This document shows positions 1-12,983 of a stretch of 64,000 nucleotides of DNA, one piece after another. The translations under genes were made by a program, and so were the position numbers. The notes below the pieces were generated by a model. The model had not been told where the DNA came from. It made no database searches and saw nothing but the letters and a program-made list of their open reading frames with translations. This DNA comes from Gossypium raimondii. Lineage: Eukaryota; Streptophyta; Magnoliopsida; Malvales; Malvaceae. How positions within the stretch are numbered: the stretch's first letter is position 1; every line of letters begins with the position of its first letter. The stretch lies in assembly GCF_025698545.1 (NCBI RefSeq), contig NC_068569.1, positions 18,166,001 through 18,230,000 on the forward strand, read 5' to 3'.

Positions 1-3000
1 AATAACTGCGCAGACCACTTACAAAGTTGGAGAACTTGGTTATTTTGAATGGATTGAAGTTAGGAGGAGCTTCAGCTAAAAAGAGCTCCAGATAGTGGAG
101 TAAGAACAGACCACAGTCAAATGAATTCTCCTGCTGTGGCAGCTAATAATAAATGAACAAAACGTCAGATAAAAGGATTACATAATATGCCATCAGCCTA
201 CTGAAATGAAGTTTTGTTCTTCATAAGCTGGCATATTTAGTGTAAAAATAATTGTATTGCAAATAAATACATAGCATTCATCATGACATAGAGTGACTTG
301 AGGCAGCACTACTGAAGTATTTTCACTCTGTACGCTAGACAAAAAGTGCAAATAAAAGATAGTGGCAACCCCAAGAGCTTCCCTAAAACAAGATTATCAG
401 ATAAATTTCAATGCAAAGAATCAAATGGGACAAGATATCATGGTATTTAAAGCAGTTCTGACTGGTTCTTAAACCCCCCAGGTGGGTGCAAGAAGTTAAG
501 GAAATTCTTATTCCAAGACTGTACCTTAAAATAGCTGCTATTAAAACTGAGATTAACAATACCTCAAGTGAGACAAACCGCAGATTCAAGAATTTTGAAG
601 AAAGATCTTCAGATGTCTCCTTGTGCCTCTCTTTCCATTCTTCCCAAAGGTAACTATCATTTTAAGGGACAAAAGCCATGCCAAGAACTTGCAAGATTTA
701 GTATTCAAAAATGCATACCAGCTAAAGAAGGACATAAAACAAAGTTAAAAGACTCACAAAAGTGAACAAGCATGAAATCAAAGATGTAAACAAAAATATT
801 CATCATGAAGGATTAGAATAAATCAAAAAATTCTTCAATTAATTTGTATATGACCAAAATGGAGAAAAGAAAAAATAAAGATACGACGAGACCAGTAAAT
901 ACAAACAAGGTTTGAACCACTTTCGTTTAAAGGCTACCATTTGCTGCAATTTAAAGCATGTTAGTCACTTCTGATGTATTCTCCTCCTAGTTCTTTTTTG
1001 CTACTTTATAAAGTCAAATTTCAACATGATACTTTTGCTCTCTCTTTTTTTTTTTGGTATTAGCAATAAGAAATTACAAATTTATGCAACTTCAATAGAG
1101 GATTTCGAAGCTATAGTGTTTCACCATAAGGAAGGGAAGAAAAGAACTTGGTCAGTATATCTAAAGCCAACTCCACAAACTCAGACTACGAGTGGTATTT
1201 CTAATGGCAACGAAGCTGAACAGGATTTTGATTACACAACTTACATCTTGTGTAAAATACTGCTGAATGTTAAGCAAAACAGAAAAAAAGAAACTCAAGT
1301 ACCTAAAGCTCAATAGTAGGCAGTGTGCATTCCTCCATTTTCCTGGTCAGTGGAAGGACCAGAAAAAACACAATATGCAGTGCTTTCCATATAGATTACA
1401 TATGCATGAGCAAAAGTACACCCCATACAAAAGAAAACTGAAAATGGGTTCAAATAAAGTTCTGCATCTGAAGGTTATGTTTTCTAGAATCTTGCTGAAG
1501 AAACTTTCTCAAGCTCTAATTCATGTTTAACACAACAAAGGAAAGTTCAATCATTTCACCAATGAATGGTTAATGATGGCTCATCTTATCACAGATGAGC
1601 ATATATTACAGCAAACTCAATGGAAAGAACAACAATCACACACTAACCCGGATATCTAAAATCAGGTAGAGTACAAACTATTCAGTGAATGAAAAATTAG
1701 TCGCCTTATTAATACTACTACTCTTACTATTGCACATTTGACTAGAGGCACACTAATCCTTCAATCACAAAAACACAATCCAACTTTAAAAGTTAATGTT
1801 CCATGGCAAACTCACAAGGACCATTCTGCAGAATGCTAAAGTTCCAACATAAGCGTAGAAATATTATATGAAACTAGATTTGCAGAATACTGAAGTTCCA
1901 ACAACTAGCACGTGTTGCTCAAAATAAACATCATAACCAAGCTAAGATATAACATGATAGTTTCAGAGATCAAAAGCAAAAGATCTTACATTTAATCTAG
2001 AAATATTATTAAGTAATAACAGTGAAAAATTAAGTCAAATATATGAATGGCAGAAACTTTAGGATACCTTTGGACAAGATTTTCCACTCACTGAATAGCT
2101 CTAGAAATATTATATGAAACTAAATTTGCAGAACTGAAGTTCCAACAACTAGAAAATGCTGCTCAAAATAAACATCCTAACCAAGCTAAGATATGAGATG
2201 AGATGAGATGATAGCTTCAGAATCAAAAGCGAAAGTTCTTATATGTAATCTAGAAAAACTTTCAGTACTTCCCACTTAGAGACCCAACCGTGAATCAGGA
2301 AAATCAGTGAAAAAGTAAGGGAATTTTGCAGGGGCACGCATTTATTAAGTTGAATAAATCAATTGTAAAAGCTTTAGGATACCTTTGGACAAGATTTTTA
2401 AGACCTGCATGATTTCCTTTGATAGAATCCATATGCAATATGCATGGTACTTTGGATGACTTGTCCAAGTCTTCATCTGAAACAGGACAAAAATGCATGA
2501 ACGAAAGGTAGAACTCCCGAATGAAATTCAACAGTGACATGAATGTACCTTTAAAACCAGCTACTTCACCAGGATGGCATATGACTATCAAACTCCAATG
2601 AAGACTGTTAGCAATATGCATATATACTTTATCTTAGCTCACAAATTCTCATATGTTATATCTTCAAAGAAATAAATAATTGTGTTTGACAAAAATATTA
2701 CCTGAAATTTACAGGAATAAAGATGTAATCTTTTCCAAACATATCCAATTTCCTTGTCCATTTACGAACGCGAAGGAAAGCAGCCCTGCCATCCGAAATA
2801 CTGGATGGATCTTTGTCAAGGTCAGCAAGTTTCCGAAAGAAAAAACTGTTAAAAAAGTGAAATCTCAGCCTTTCCTCAGGTTGAATTTGATTCTTCAGAT
2901 ACCTATCAAACAAACCTCGTTAAAGCTTCTCTACAAAGAACTACATATGTAAGCCATAAACCCTAGATTTTATGTTCCAATTTTGACTCTGCAGCATTCC

Positions 3001-6000
3001 TTGAAAATAAAGATATGCAATGAGAAAAAACTACATGCATCTTACTTGATGTAGAAGTCAATGATAGTATCATTGACAAATGTCTCTGGTAGTAACAGAT
3101 CAACATCTCTCTTGCTAATGGAAACTGCATCAATATCACCTTTTGGATATATAACCTCCTCAAAAGGCTCGTCAAAACTGCAAAATATGTGTTTTGAGTA
3201 AAACTAGAGAACACAAGCAAGAGTACATGATGTCCAACAAGAACATGAATTAAAAGAAGATTGAGGAAACATTAAAGACGACCACACTTTTATCCCCTTT
3301 TCTTTGGTTATGTGATAGTTCCGCAACTTACTTGGGAAAATAGGACCTTTGTACAAGTGAATCATCTCCATCCATTTCTACAAGTGGACTGTGACCATAT
3401 GCAATATAAAGTAGAAAAAAAAGAATATTTTAGCCAGCTCTAGATTTAACAACATAATATCATTACAGGCAAGTAAGAGCCTTTTAAAAGATAAATAAAT
3501 AGCAACATAAAATTTCAAAAATTAAATGAACAGACTGACAGGATTGAAGATAGTTTTAAAAAGAAACATTGATTTAGAAGCTTACTCTGGCATAATATTC
3601 CATAAGGCCTGGTATTGAAAATTTAATGACATGATTGCTGCATGTTTCTCGGACCATCTGGGGTCAATAACTGTAAATTTCAACTCCTCATAGGCTGGAA
3701 GAAATATACATGAGCAGATAAAGTCAGATAAAAAGGAAAAAAGAAACTGTTAGCTGACGGCTAACTTCCATATCGTGGTCAAAGTAACTTTAAACAAAGA
3801 AAAATGATTGAACTAGGTTCAAATCAAATCCTATAAACCTTCACCCCCTACAAAGGTAGGAAACAAATTTACAACAAATAAGCAATTTAAGCATATTCAT
3901 TATGTCCAATAAGAAATGATTACTTGTGTTCAAATTTTCTAGATGAAAACAACAAAATTTTGAATAACAAAACAACATTCTTTTTCCAGTACAATGCATC
4001 ATATACATAACAGATTATGAAAAATTAGTTCTAGCTGCACCAAGTTCATATCAAATTATGGAGTTCTCCAAGTTCTTCCATTCCTCTCCTTTGATGGAAA
4101 GGAAAAATATACATCATTTGCTCAGATCGGCACAGGCAATATAAGCCATATAAGGCCACTGACCTGAAGTGTCACATGCATTCTCAGCCTCTATCGCAAC
4201 CTTGGATAGGACTTTCATCTTTAATGTCATATATCCAACCTAATATGCAGTCCATACAGAAAAATTTTTACTGTTAATACCAAGAAAGCATACAAAAGTG
4301 CTAACTTCAAATATTCCAATTTAGGACTCACCCTTTGAAACCACCGACAATTGATACTAATAATATCATCAATTGTGCTTTCGAAACTAAAGGTTCTTTG
4401 GTGTTCACTCACAGTTGAGCCCTCAATTTTGACACCACTAGGAGAAAAAATGACTGAGACACCTGTATGATAATCATTTTGATATAGAACATAATCCGGA
4501 CAGATAACAACTGTCCTCTCTAAGTTATCCTGCAATTTCACAAGAAGGATAACCAAAACAAATGTGAAAAGCTTCCAGAACAAATAGCAGGCAGTAATTA
4601 ATTTGTATCTTATTGGAAAATAATTTTCCTGGAAACTGTTTACAATTTAATTGACAAAGTCCCCCAGATATCTAGTTAAAGGTATCTTTTTTCCACATAC
4701 AGATGGATGTGGAAGCTCATCGAGCCTTAGGTTGCACAAAGAAAGTATTTCTCTCCTATTTCATAAACTCACCACCCACCACAAGTTTCGAACTCAACCT
4801 CCAAGTTGAATTCACAAATCCAAACCATAGAAACCTACAGCTCATTGCGAGCATGGTAAATATTCCATTACAATTAGAGGAAAAACATTCTTAGACCAAG
4901 CAACAGCAAATGCAAGTAGGGGCAAATAACAATTGGAGTTTCAATGCAAAAAAAGCGACGTTGTTTCAGGATGCAGGAAATATTGCTTTATAAGTAAACG
5001 GAGACTGTGTGTCAACCAAAGAGAACCCTAAAATTACTTGCAGACAGGGAATATTCAGAGAATCAATAACCAGAGAGATTATATAAATTGGTTAATGAAC
5101 ACTTGGTATATGATGAACTCCTTAAAGATGAAATAACACTCTACAGTATCTCCAAGCTAGTTACCATTAATTAATAATTAATATATTTATATGAAAAGGA
5201 AATTACCATAGGGATATCGCCAAAGCAATGGTCTGACATGTCGCCATTCAAAGAAACTGAAATTATGCAGATAATTATGTTTAGAACATACAAACCATTG
5301 ATAAAAATGAACACAAATTTTCAAAGCTGAAAGAATACCATCATCCTCTGCTACATCTGAAGAAGGACTAGTTGGAGATCTTTCAGCCATGCTTTCATTA
5401 GCATCTGAAGCCATATCAACTGGCTTATTCTGCAATGTTAAAACAATCTAAGCCCAAGCCAAAATATAAAATATTGTATTCAAAATGTAGTTTAGGAAAA
5501 ACTTGAAAAGTACAATTAATGGAGAATTAGAAAGGGCACAGTTTAATTGTCTTTTTCCAGGTGAAGGTACTTCAGGACATGAATCTCTTGGCTCCATATC
5601 AGTAAAGGTACATCTAGGCTCATGGCTATCTTTTACTAAGTCTGCCTGTTGTTCAGAATGCGTAGACTTTGACTCTGGGGAAACATTCAGTTTGGGATTT
5701 CCTTCCTTTAAGATGCAATCCTTTTCATCACTACCCAGCGAGGCAACAGGGGTAGTAACATCACAACTACAATCACCGTCAACTGCATCAACATCTAAAC
5801 AGGGAATGTTGTCCATTTCCTTTCTTAGAACAGCAGCACCATGGCCAACTTGAAACAAATGTAAAAGAACTGCTATCAGAACAGCAGAGTTATATATAAA
5901 TATGGAGCATCCACAGTCCACACATCTTACGATTATCCTATAATTCAAATTTGCGGATAAATGTTGCACATAACATTACCTTAAAGAGAATATGAGTTAC

Positions 6001-6737
6001 ACTATCTAACCCCCATTACCACCCGAATGCATGAAGTAGAAGAAAACACAACAATATCCATTGTGAATTGCATGTTGATTATTAAGCTACTAGTGTAAGG
6101 AAACAGTAAACCCAAACACAAGCAACCCGAACAAAATTACATGTTATCATGCCAGTGGGAAATAAAAGGAGCATCGACTTGTTGGATACAACTAAAACTT
6201 ATCAAGCCTGTTTGATCAAATCATCCATAAAGCTAGTAGTTCACAATATTTCCACAAGTTGATAACATGGAAACATTCGAGCTACCTCAAATGTGAGCTA
6301 AGAGCTTCAACATTCACTGATTATGAAAATCAATAAAAGAAAGAAAGTGAAGCAAACTGTTTCCCATAACCTCGTTGATAAACCACCGGGAAACAACCGA
6401 GACCTTAATATAGATCCAAATCATACAATTAATCGCTAAGATTTAATAATTTCCATCATATCGCCTTAAACTTACCGAAAAGGAAAGGATTCTGATAATT
6501 TAAAATCAGACAGAAAAAAATGATAATAAACTAGCGGCTTTTTCAGCAATAATAATAAATATAAAGTTAAACTTCCCTTCTTTTCTTTTACAAGCGTACC
6601 GTATTCAAGAATTTTGTATCTCAGAGTTGCAGGGTTTTCCAAATTAGGGTTTTCACTTCGCTCAAGTACTTATCAGCTGCCAATTCCAAAATCCAGTCGT
6701 CCTCCTTCAAGTCGAACACCTCGAGACCGTTCTTCAC
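1..6737 (-). CDS. ULP2: ULP2-type SUMO protease (C48 cysteine protease), 3' end beyond window, first exon damaged
   Basis: ULP2-class enzymes cleave SUMO from proteins and trim SUMO chains in the nucleus. Exons on the minus strand: 6737-6600, 5848-5514, 5429-5339, 5256-5207, 4529-4332, 4239-4164, 3694-3586, 3388-3332, 3177-3046, 2902-2702, 2604-2549, 2476-2383, 653-563 and 142-23. All have AG/GT borders and exons 2-14 join in one frame. The catalytic triad is visible: His in SLHWSLIV (exon 11), Asp in HMDSIKG (exon 12), and Gln/Cys in PQQENSFDCG (exon 14). A YLKNQ...FFNSFFFRKL block precedes it. The gene continues past position 1, because 22-1 is already intron. Exon 1 reads VKNGLEVFDLKEDDW with GTG where ATG is expected, then shifts frame near 6650. 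An acidic, Ser-rich region lies in exons 2-3. The family call is firm. Whether the locus still makes full-length protein is doubtful; an in-frame ATG in exon 2 could start a shorter form. Confidence 0.88.
1856..2408. repeat. Imperfect duplication at the intron/exon edge of the ULP2 gene
   Basis: A block beginning TAGAAATATTATATGAAACT at 1856 recurs at 2102. Both are followed by the same series of phrases (ttgcagaa, ctgaagttccaacaacta, gctcaaaataaacatc, accaagctaagatat). A second phrase, TTTAGGATACCTTTGGACAA, occurs at 2058 and again at 2373. The 2373 copy is the real 3' end of exon 12 with its splice donor. The 2058 copy is therefore a duplicated exon end with donor, stranded in the intron between exons 12 and 13. 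The copies differ by small indels, so the event is not recent. Confidence 0.75.
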
Positions 6738-9458
6738 CGGCGCGTGAGACGATTCAAGGTAAGACTGGAGGAGGAGTTGGCAAATCGGTGAGTTGGAAAT
6801 GAGAACTCGATGAGTTGAACGTCGAGGAGAATTACCCGCGATCTTCCTAGAAACAATGCCCTAATTTCTTTGAGTAAATGAGCCAATTAGAGGGAAACAA
6901 GGCAGCTCGAGGGAGGAAAAATAAGGGAAAACGTGATGGCTTTGGGATTAATCAATAACGCGCAAGTTTGGAGATTGCTCAACACGATTCGGTCAGTTGA
7001 GAGAACAAGTTAAAGAACGCTTTTCTTTGCGCGTCGGGTTTGCACTATAGGAACTTGATCTGACAAATAAAAGGGATTTATATGAAACTGATCGCTCCTA
7101 ATTTTTTTAAACTTTTTATGGATTAACTACCATTAGTAACATTATTTATCTTAGCAAAAAAAATTCAAGGCGAAGTTTGAAATTTGAAGCTCAATTATCA
7201 AACCTTGTTCATGTTTAATAACAATATTTTAAATAAATAACACGAAGTTAGTCACTAATTTTAATTTTTTTACATACTTCGAATACTTAATCTTTATCCT
7301 CACAATGTTCCACGTTTCTTCTAGTATTGTTTGATCATTTCTTATTAAAATTTATATTAATATCATATAAAATTCATATCAGCATACATTCAAAATTAAA
7401 TATTTTTTATTGACACTTAAAATGTACTGTAGATATTAGCAAATTCCATTCTATAATTTAATATTTCTTCAAATTACATCTTAACTAAATGGCGTTGAGA
7501 ATTTTTAATATGAACATGAGTTTTAACAAATATAATCATATTTTCTGTCAAATTTAGAAGCGGTCGATGTGTCTCTTTCTGAAATGATGTGAGTCCTTCA
7601 ATAAGATAAAGCTAGTGATATTTTTCATCAATTAATTTAATATAATTTTATTTACTTTTCATCAAAAATATATATACCATTAACTACATTTTATTTTAGA
7701 AACAACCGTTCTTAAATTGGAAATAATTATATTTCTACACATAATTTATCATATATAATATATAATGTTTATTTATTTAAAATACTAATAAGAAACTACA
7801 TACGGTAATTTAAAATGCCGATAAATCACTATAATGGGTATTTGTTTAAAATCCTAACAATTTAATCAATAAAATCATTATTATGCCAACAAAGCCCGTA
7901 TCTTAATAATTGTGATCGAATGAAGTATGCCAATAAAGTTAAACCAGACTACGGATCATATATATATACACACGTCTAATTGACAATTTGCACCTTAAAC
8001 TATCTCTTTACTTAAATTGACACTTAAATTTATTTTTGTCGAAGTAATACTTAATCTATTCCTTCGTTACTTAAATCATCTCAAATTTCAATATTGTTTA
8101 ACAAAAATCATTGACTAATTATATTGCACCATACCACCAATAATTCTAATATTATAATCGTATATTAATATCTATAATTATTGACCAATTCCAAAAGTGA
8201 AATTTTATTCTTAAAGGTGAACATTGGAAAATTAGAGAAAATAATATGTTGAATTTCAACATCTAAAACCTTAATGCTTATAACAAAATCGCAGCAACTA
8301 GCTTGACAGGAACATACTGGAAACCTCATAGTTAAAGAACATCAAATCAACTTTTGGGTTTAACTCGTCTCTTAATCAAGTGTTAATGATGACCAATAAT
8401 TAGAAGAAATAAAGCTCTACAAAAATTTAAAGGTCTAAACACTCCCAAAAGGGCAAAATAATAGAATAGAAAAAGGGAGTTGGCCTAGCAAGTGTTGTTC
8501 ATGTTTAATATTTGCTATTGCTTGATCAACATCAGTGGGTAATTGAGTTAATTATTGATTCTAAAAAGGTTGTGATTAGTGGACGTAAAACTCGAATGGT
8601 GTATGTTTAGTTTTTTTTATTTTAAATGTGTAATGATATAGACATATATTGTTACTGTGCATAACCCTTTATGAATAGTGTTTGCAATTGTATTATTGAT
8701 ATTAAATTAACATAGACATATGTTAAATTAGTTAAATGATTGAATATAGTGACTTCAATAGAAATTAATAAATTGTTATAATGCCGCAATATTGTTGCCA
8801 GTAATTACATATTAGGAGGAAATAATTATTCTGTCTTTTCATTTCTTTACTATTAATTTGTGTCACTGTTTTTAAATTGTTTTACATTTTTTTCATTCAA
8901 CCATATTTTAATTTACTTTCTAAGTTGTCATTTGTTAATTTTACAATTTATGTTTTAAACTCAATCATTATGGAGACGAAAACTCTAGTATGTACTACTA
9001 TGTTATTTGTTAGCGATTGTGTGCACTTGCACACATAAGAAAATTCGCGACAATTGTATTTATGCTTATTAAAAAAAAACATTTTGTAAATATTCGTGTA
9101 AAGGTGGTTTCATCTATTTTTTATTGGTGTTTTTCATGTCTGACTTATTATTTATGTTCAAGATTTGTAATTGTCTCTCTCAACAATATTATCTCCGCAC
9201 TCAACACTCACTGGTACATTGAGTTTCATATTTTTTTTCTCTTAAAAATAGAGATAAATGCGTTTTAGGGTGCTCAAATCATATCCTCATGTACTCTCAA
9301 CAATTCCAATATTAATTGAGCATTGACATTTTTTAATAGATAATAAAAAGTTTAAAATTAACTTATATAAATATTTATACACTTTTCAATTTAAAATTTA
9401 TAAAAATTAGGTCAAACTATGCTATAAGTTCATGTACATTTCAAAAATATAGAATTTA
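6738..9458. other. Spacer upstream of the ULP2 gene
   Basis: 6738 to about 7040 is less AT-rich and is probably the 5' UTR and promoter of the minus-strand ULP2 gene. In the ULP2 exon-1 frame the stretch upstream of 6737 stays open to a stop near 6860 but has no ATG. From about 7050 the DNA is strongly AT-rich with no supported gene. Short open frames here, such as 9017-9268, have no recognisable domain. Confidence 0.6.
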
Positions 9459-12119
9459 GGGTCCGTTTGATTGACGGAAATAATTTTCCGGAAAATCATT
9501 TTCAACTTTTTCGGTGTTTGTTTGGCGGAAAAGATTTTTCATTTGGAAAATCAACTCCAAAAACGGGTAAAATAAATGTCTTCCCCTTTCAATTTCCCTG
9601 ATACGTTTTATAGGCTTTCCTCTCTATCGATTTTCCCGTCCCTCCTTCTTCATTCTTTCATTTCTGTTAGAAAACTCCATTCTCATCTTTTTCCAGTAAT
9701 CCCCCACTCTCCTCATCCATTCCTTCATTACTCTCTGTTGATTATCGCTGTGGTTTTCTGTGGGCTCGAACTCGTATTGGAACATAGAAGCTTTGTAAGA
9801 AATTGGGTGATCCAGCATCAGCCTCAGTCGGAAATGAATCGGATATGGATAAGGATTTGAAAGAATGAAGGTGAATTTCGATGAGCTGTGTGATGGAGAT
9901 AAGATTCTGGTGTTTTTCAAGAGGTGTTGAATGAGTGGAAACAGGAGCTGGATGAGATGGGTGAGGCTGAAAAGAGAACGGCAAAAGGGAAGTCCATGGT
10001 AGCCACGTTTAAGCAGTGCGCTCGTTACTTGAATCCATTGTTCAAGTTCTGTAGGAAGAAGGTAAACATATTTTCGCTGATTTGAATTATTGCATCTTCC
10101 TTCTTTTTCTCTATATGTTAGCAAGTTAAATGGAGTATAGGTTTTCTAACTAAAGGAATTGAAATTTTACTTGAAATACTAATGAAATCGGTAAGAATTA
10201 AGTTGTTAGACTAGCTGTTTGTTAGATCAAAACTAGAGGTATAGGACTTGTATTTGCTAGTTGAAAAGACTGCAAAGTTGAGAGATGTTCTGTGACTTCT
10301 GTTCCCTTGCTCTGGACTGGGGGTCTAGAGATGGGCGAAGCTATAGAAATTAATGAGTTGAATTATTACTCTACTGCTATTCACATATATTCATGGTATC
10401 TTCGAGTTGGAATTCTAGTGATCAAAGTGTTATTGGTGTCTGAATGTCTGTTGCTTTCTCATCGCTTGTTTTGAGATTTATTCCCTTTGAACGCTCAAAC
10501 AGTTGCTTGGTTAGGGGATAGAAATCATGATGATCCGTAATTTTTAATATTTTCTTAGCAAGTGTTCCCTACTAAGTGGCCACATCTACTGGTGTGATGT
10601 CAAATGATCAAAGGCTTCCTGTTTCCCCAAGCTAATGGGAGCATAGGTTCTCTTACAGGTATGTGTAGGCTAATGGAGGCTAAATTAGGAAGAATATTAA
10701 TATTGTCAATAATTTCAAATAGCATTAAAGTGTAATGGTCAATGAAGTCTTCATGAAGAATTATTCAGGTGACTGTGTTATATAGCCAATCATTGGTAAA
10801 CCTGGAGTTCAGATGGATAGGAGATTCATCTTTATAACAAGGTTTTGTCAGCCTCGTTGCATGGCTAAGTTGTTTACTACCTGCTTTCTGGTTATATTTA
10901 TGGTCAACCATGTTCTGCAGCATTTATGTTGGTGGTCTGCTCCCTGAGTCCCTGTTTCTGGTAAATAGAGTCACTGAACCTATAGTTTCTCTAACACAAT
11001 TAAACAGGTTTAAGCTCCAAAAGTGCATACTGCTTCAGTATGATTCCATTCACGAGCATGACTCTCATCCTTTGCTGGATGTTATGAAGTTAAGTCACTT
11101 TCAATTATGAATTGATCCCCATGCTTTGAACTTGCATTATTGCCCCATACTAATTGTGTGAAATTGGTTTCTACAAAGCATTACAGTTCCTTACGGTTTT
11201 AGCAGTGTTCAATGGTTGGGAAGTTGCTTTTTTTTTTCCCTAGCACCTTTTGATTCCTTTTTTTTTTTTCAATCTATCAGAAGATTAAACAAAGAGCGAA
11301 CCAGTTATTTGTTGAAATTTTCTATAGGTATCCACTATGTTTGCGGCATTGTGCACAGAACTTAGATTTCACAAGACCCAGTATTTAATTGTCATGTTTT
11401 CGAATGGCAGGTGCTTCCTGATGATATCCGTCAAGCATTGTTGGTGGTGGCCGAATGCTGCATGAAGAGGGACTACCTGGCTGCCATGGACCATTATAAT
11501 ATGGAAAATAATGAGGATGTCAATGGATGACACTTCTTTGTTTACTTTCAGGATGCAGATGATTGGCATGTAAGGTGTTGAAAATATGGAAAATAATGAG
11601 GGTGTCAATGGATGCACTTTGTTTACCTTCAGTTTGTACTTGCGTTGCGTTTTTATTATTTGTAATATGCTTGTAATGTGTAGAGTACACTAGAGGTGTT
11701 CTTGGGAATGATAGTAATACATAATCTGAAATATATAATTTCTAGTACTCATTGTGGTTTTGAAGCAATTTATAATTATTCAATACTTATTTTTTAACAC
11801 AATTACAAATAATTTATTTAATATTAGTTTTTTTAATTTAACGATTAATATTGTAGCTTAATAATTGAGTATTATTATAAATAAATCATTGCAATATATG
11901 TAAAAATAATTTAAAATATAAAATTTATTAATATATATTAATATATGTAAAACAAATTTTCCAAAAATATTTTCGAAAATCTTTCAAATAGCGTAAAATA
12001 TTTTACACAATTCAATCAAACACCGAAAATATTTTCCAAGAAATCATTTTACGAAAAAGTAAAACATTTTCCGTAAATCATTTTATAGAAAACATTTTAC
12101 TTGGCAATCAAACGGACCA
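9459..12119. mobile_element. Non-autonomous TIR transposon carrying a host gene fragment (Pack-type)
   Basis: The left end reads GGGTCCGTTTGATTG and the right end, reverse-complemented, TGGTCCGTTTGATTG. Looser inverted similarity continues for about 100 bp on each side (gaaaatcattttc and tcggtgtttg phrases in both). A TTA lies directly outside each end (9456-9458 and 12120-12122), which fits the 3-bp target duplication of PIF/Harbinger elements. No transposase is seen. Instead the interior holds two exons and an intron related to the splicing factor PRP18. The TIR class is inferred from the TTA only; a MULE or hAT relative is not excluded. Confidence 0.7.
9806..11499 (+). pseudogene. PRP18: Captured PRP18 (pre-mRNA splicing factor 18) gene fragment
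   Basis: PRP18 acts in the second step of pre-mRNA splicing. Two exon-like blocks match what I know of plant PRP18. The block ending at 10061 includes LNEWKQELDEMGEAEKRT and KQCARYLNPLFKFCRKK. The block 11411 to about 11496 includes LPDDIRQALLVVAECCMKRD and YLAAMDHY. Between them is a GT...AG intron of 1349 bp (10062-11410), so the copy is genomic rather than a processed cDNA. The reading frame is broken at least twice, after DKDLK near 9862 and after LVFFKR near 9925. The N-terminal domain and the C-terminal part after AAMDHY are absent. It lies wholly inside the 9459-12119 transposon, and the open frames on the opposite strand are shadows. Confidence 0.8.
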
Positions 12120-12983
12120 TTAGTTTCTATACTTTCATGTCTAAAAATTGTAGTCATTCTATTATTAAAATTTCAAAATTTAGATCAAACTATTAATTTT
12201 GTTAAATTTTCGTTAAATTTAATTTTACTACAATATTTAATTTTAAACTACATGGATACCAAGTAAGTATTATTTTTATTTAAAATGTCATACCAATAAA
12301 TTTAACAATTTTTTAACAACGTTAAGAGATAGATCTAAAATTTGAAATCTAAAAGGTAAAAAAATCTTAAAAATAAAAATATAAAACTAAATTCCATAAT
12401 TTTAAAAAGTATGAACTCATGACAATTTTTAATCTAAATTTTATTAATTACCTCGTTTTAAATAAAAACTTGTAAATTAAAATTCATATTTTTGAATAAG
12501 GGATTCAGATAAAAGGGATGTTAAAAAAAGGATCTAACTTTATTTTTCTTTTCTAAAATGGAAAAATGATTTTATTTTGGGTGATATGGTAAAATGATTT
12601 TTTAAAAATAATAATGTTTTCATTTTATCGTATTTGTAAGAGCTAAAATCTGTCTTAAATTAACAAAAGAATCCGTTTCACTTCGCCAAAATCACAAAAA
12701 CGGAAAGTTAAATCTTAAAAGACAGAACAAGCAGGATTGTATTATCGTCAGAAAATCCATGATTCATGACCAAAACACCAAAAACACCCTTCTTTTCAAT
12801 CTCATAATATAAAATAATTGTTTGTAATATAAAGAAAAATCTAGGATTAATTTCGTCCATCTAGCCTTCAAATTTCCTACATAAACAAAAATTTAAATTT
12901 CGTAGTATTTTACCCTACAAAATCGAAGATCCAATCGTTTTTCGCCCTCCAAACAGACCCCCTTACCCTCCCCCTTTTGGAAA
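12120..12983. other. Spacer and promoter region of the J-domain gene
   Basis: AT-rich spacer with no supported gene. The last 200 bp or so are the likely promoter and 5' UTR of the downstream J-domain gene. A TATA-like stretch (ataatataaaata) lies near 12803 and the leader turns pyrimidine-rich just before the ATG. Confidence 0.5.

Noticed and set aside
5503..5853. 116-codon plus-strand open frame
   Set aside because: Antisense of ULP2 exon 2, which joins in phase with its neighbouring exons.
6735..6737. GTG as a genuine non-AUG start codon for ULP2
   Set aside because: Non-AUG starts exist in plants, but the frameshift just downstream means a start here would not read into exon 2.
9624..10124. 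166-codon minus-strand open frame
   Set aside because: It lies antisense to the PRP18 fragment, and the plus strand carries the recognisable protein words.
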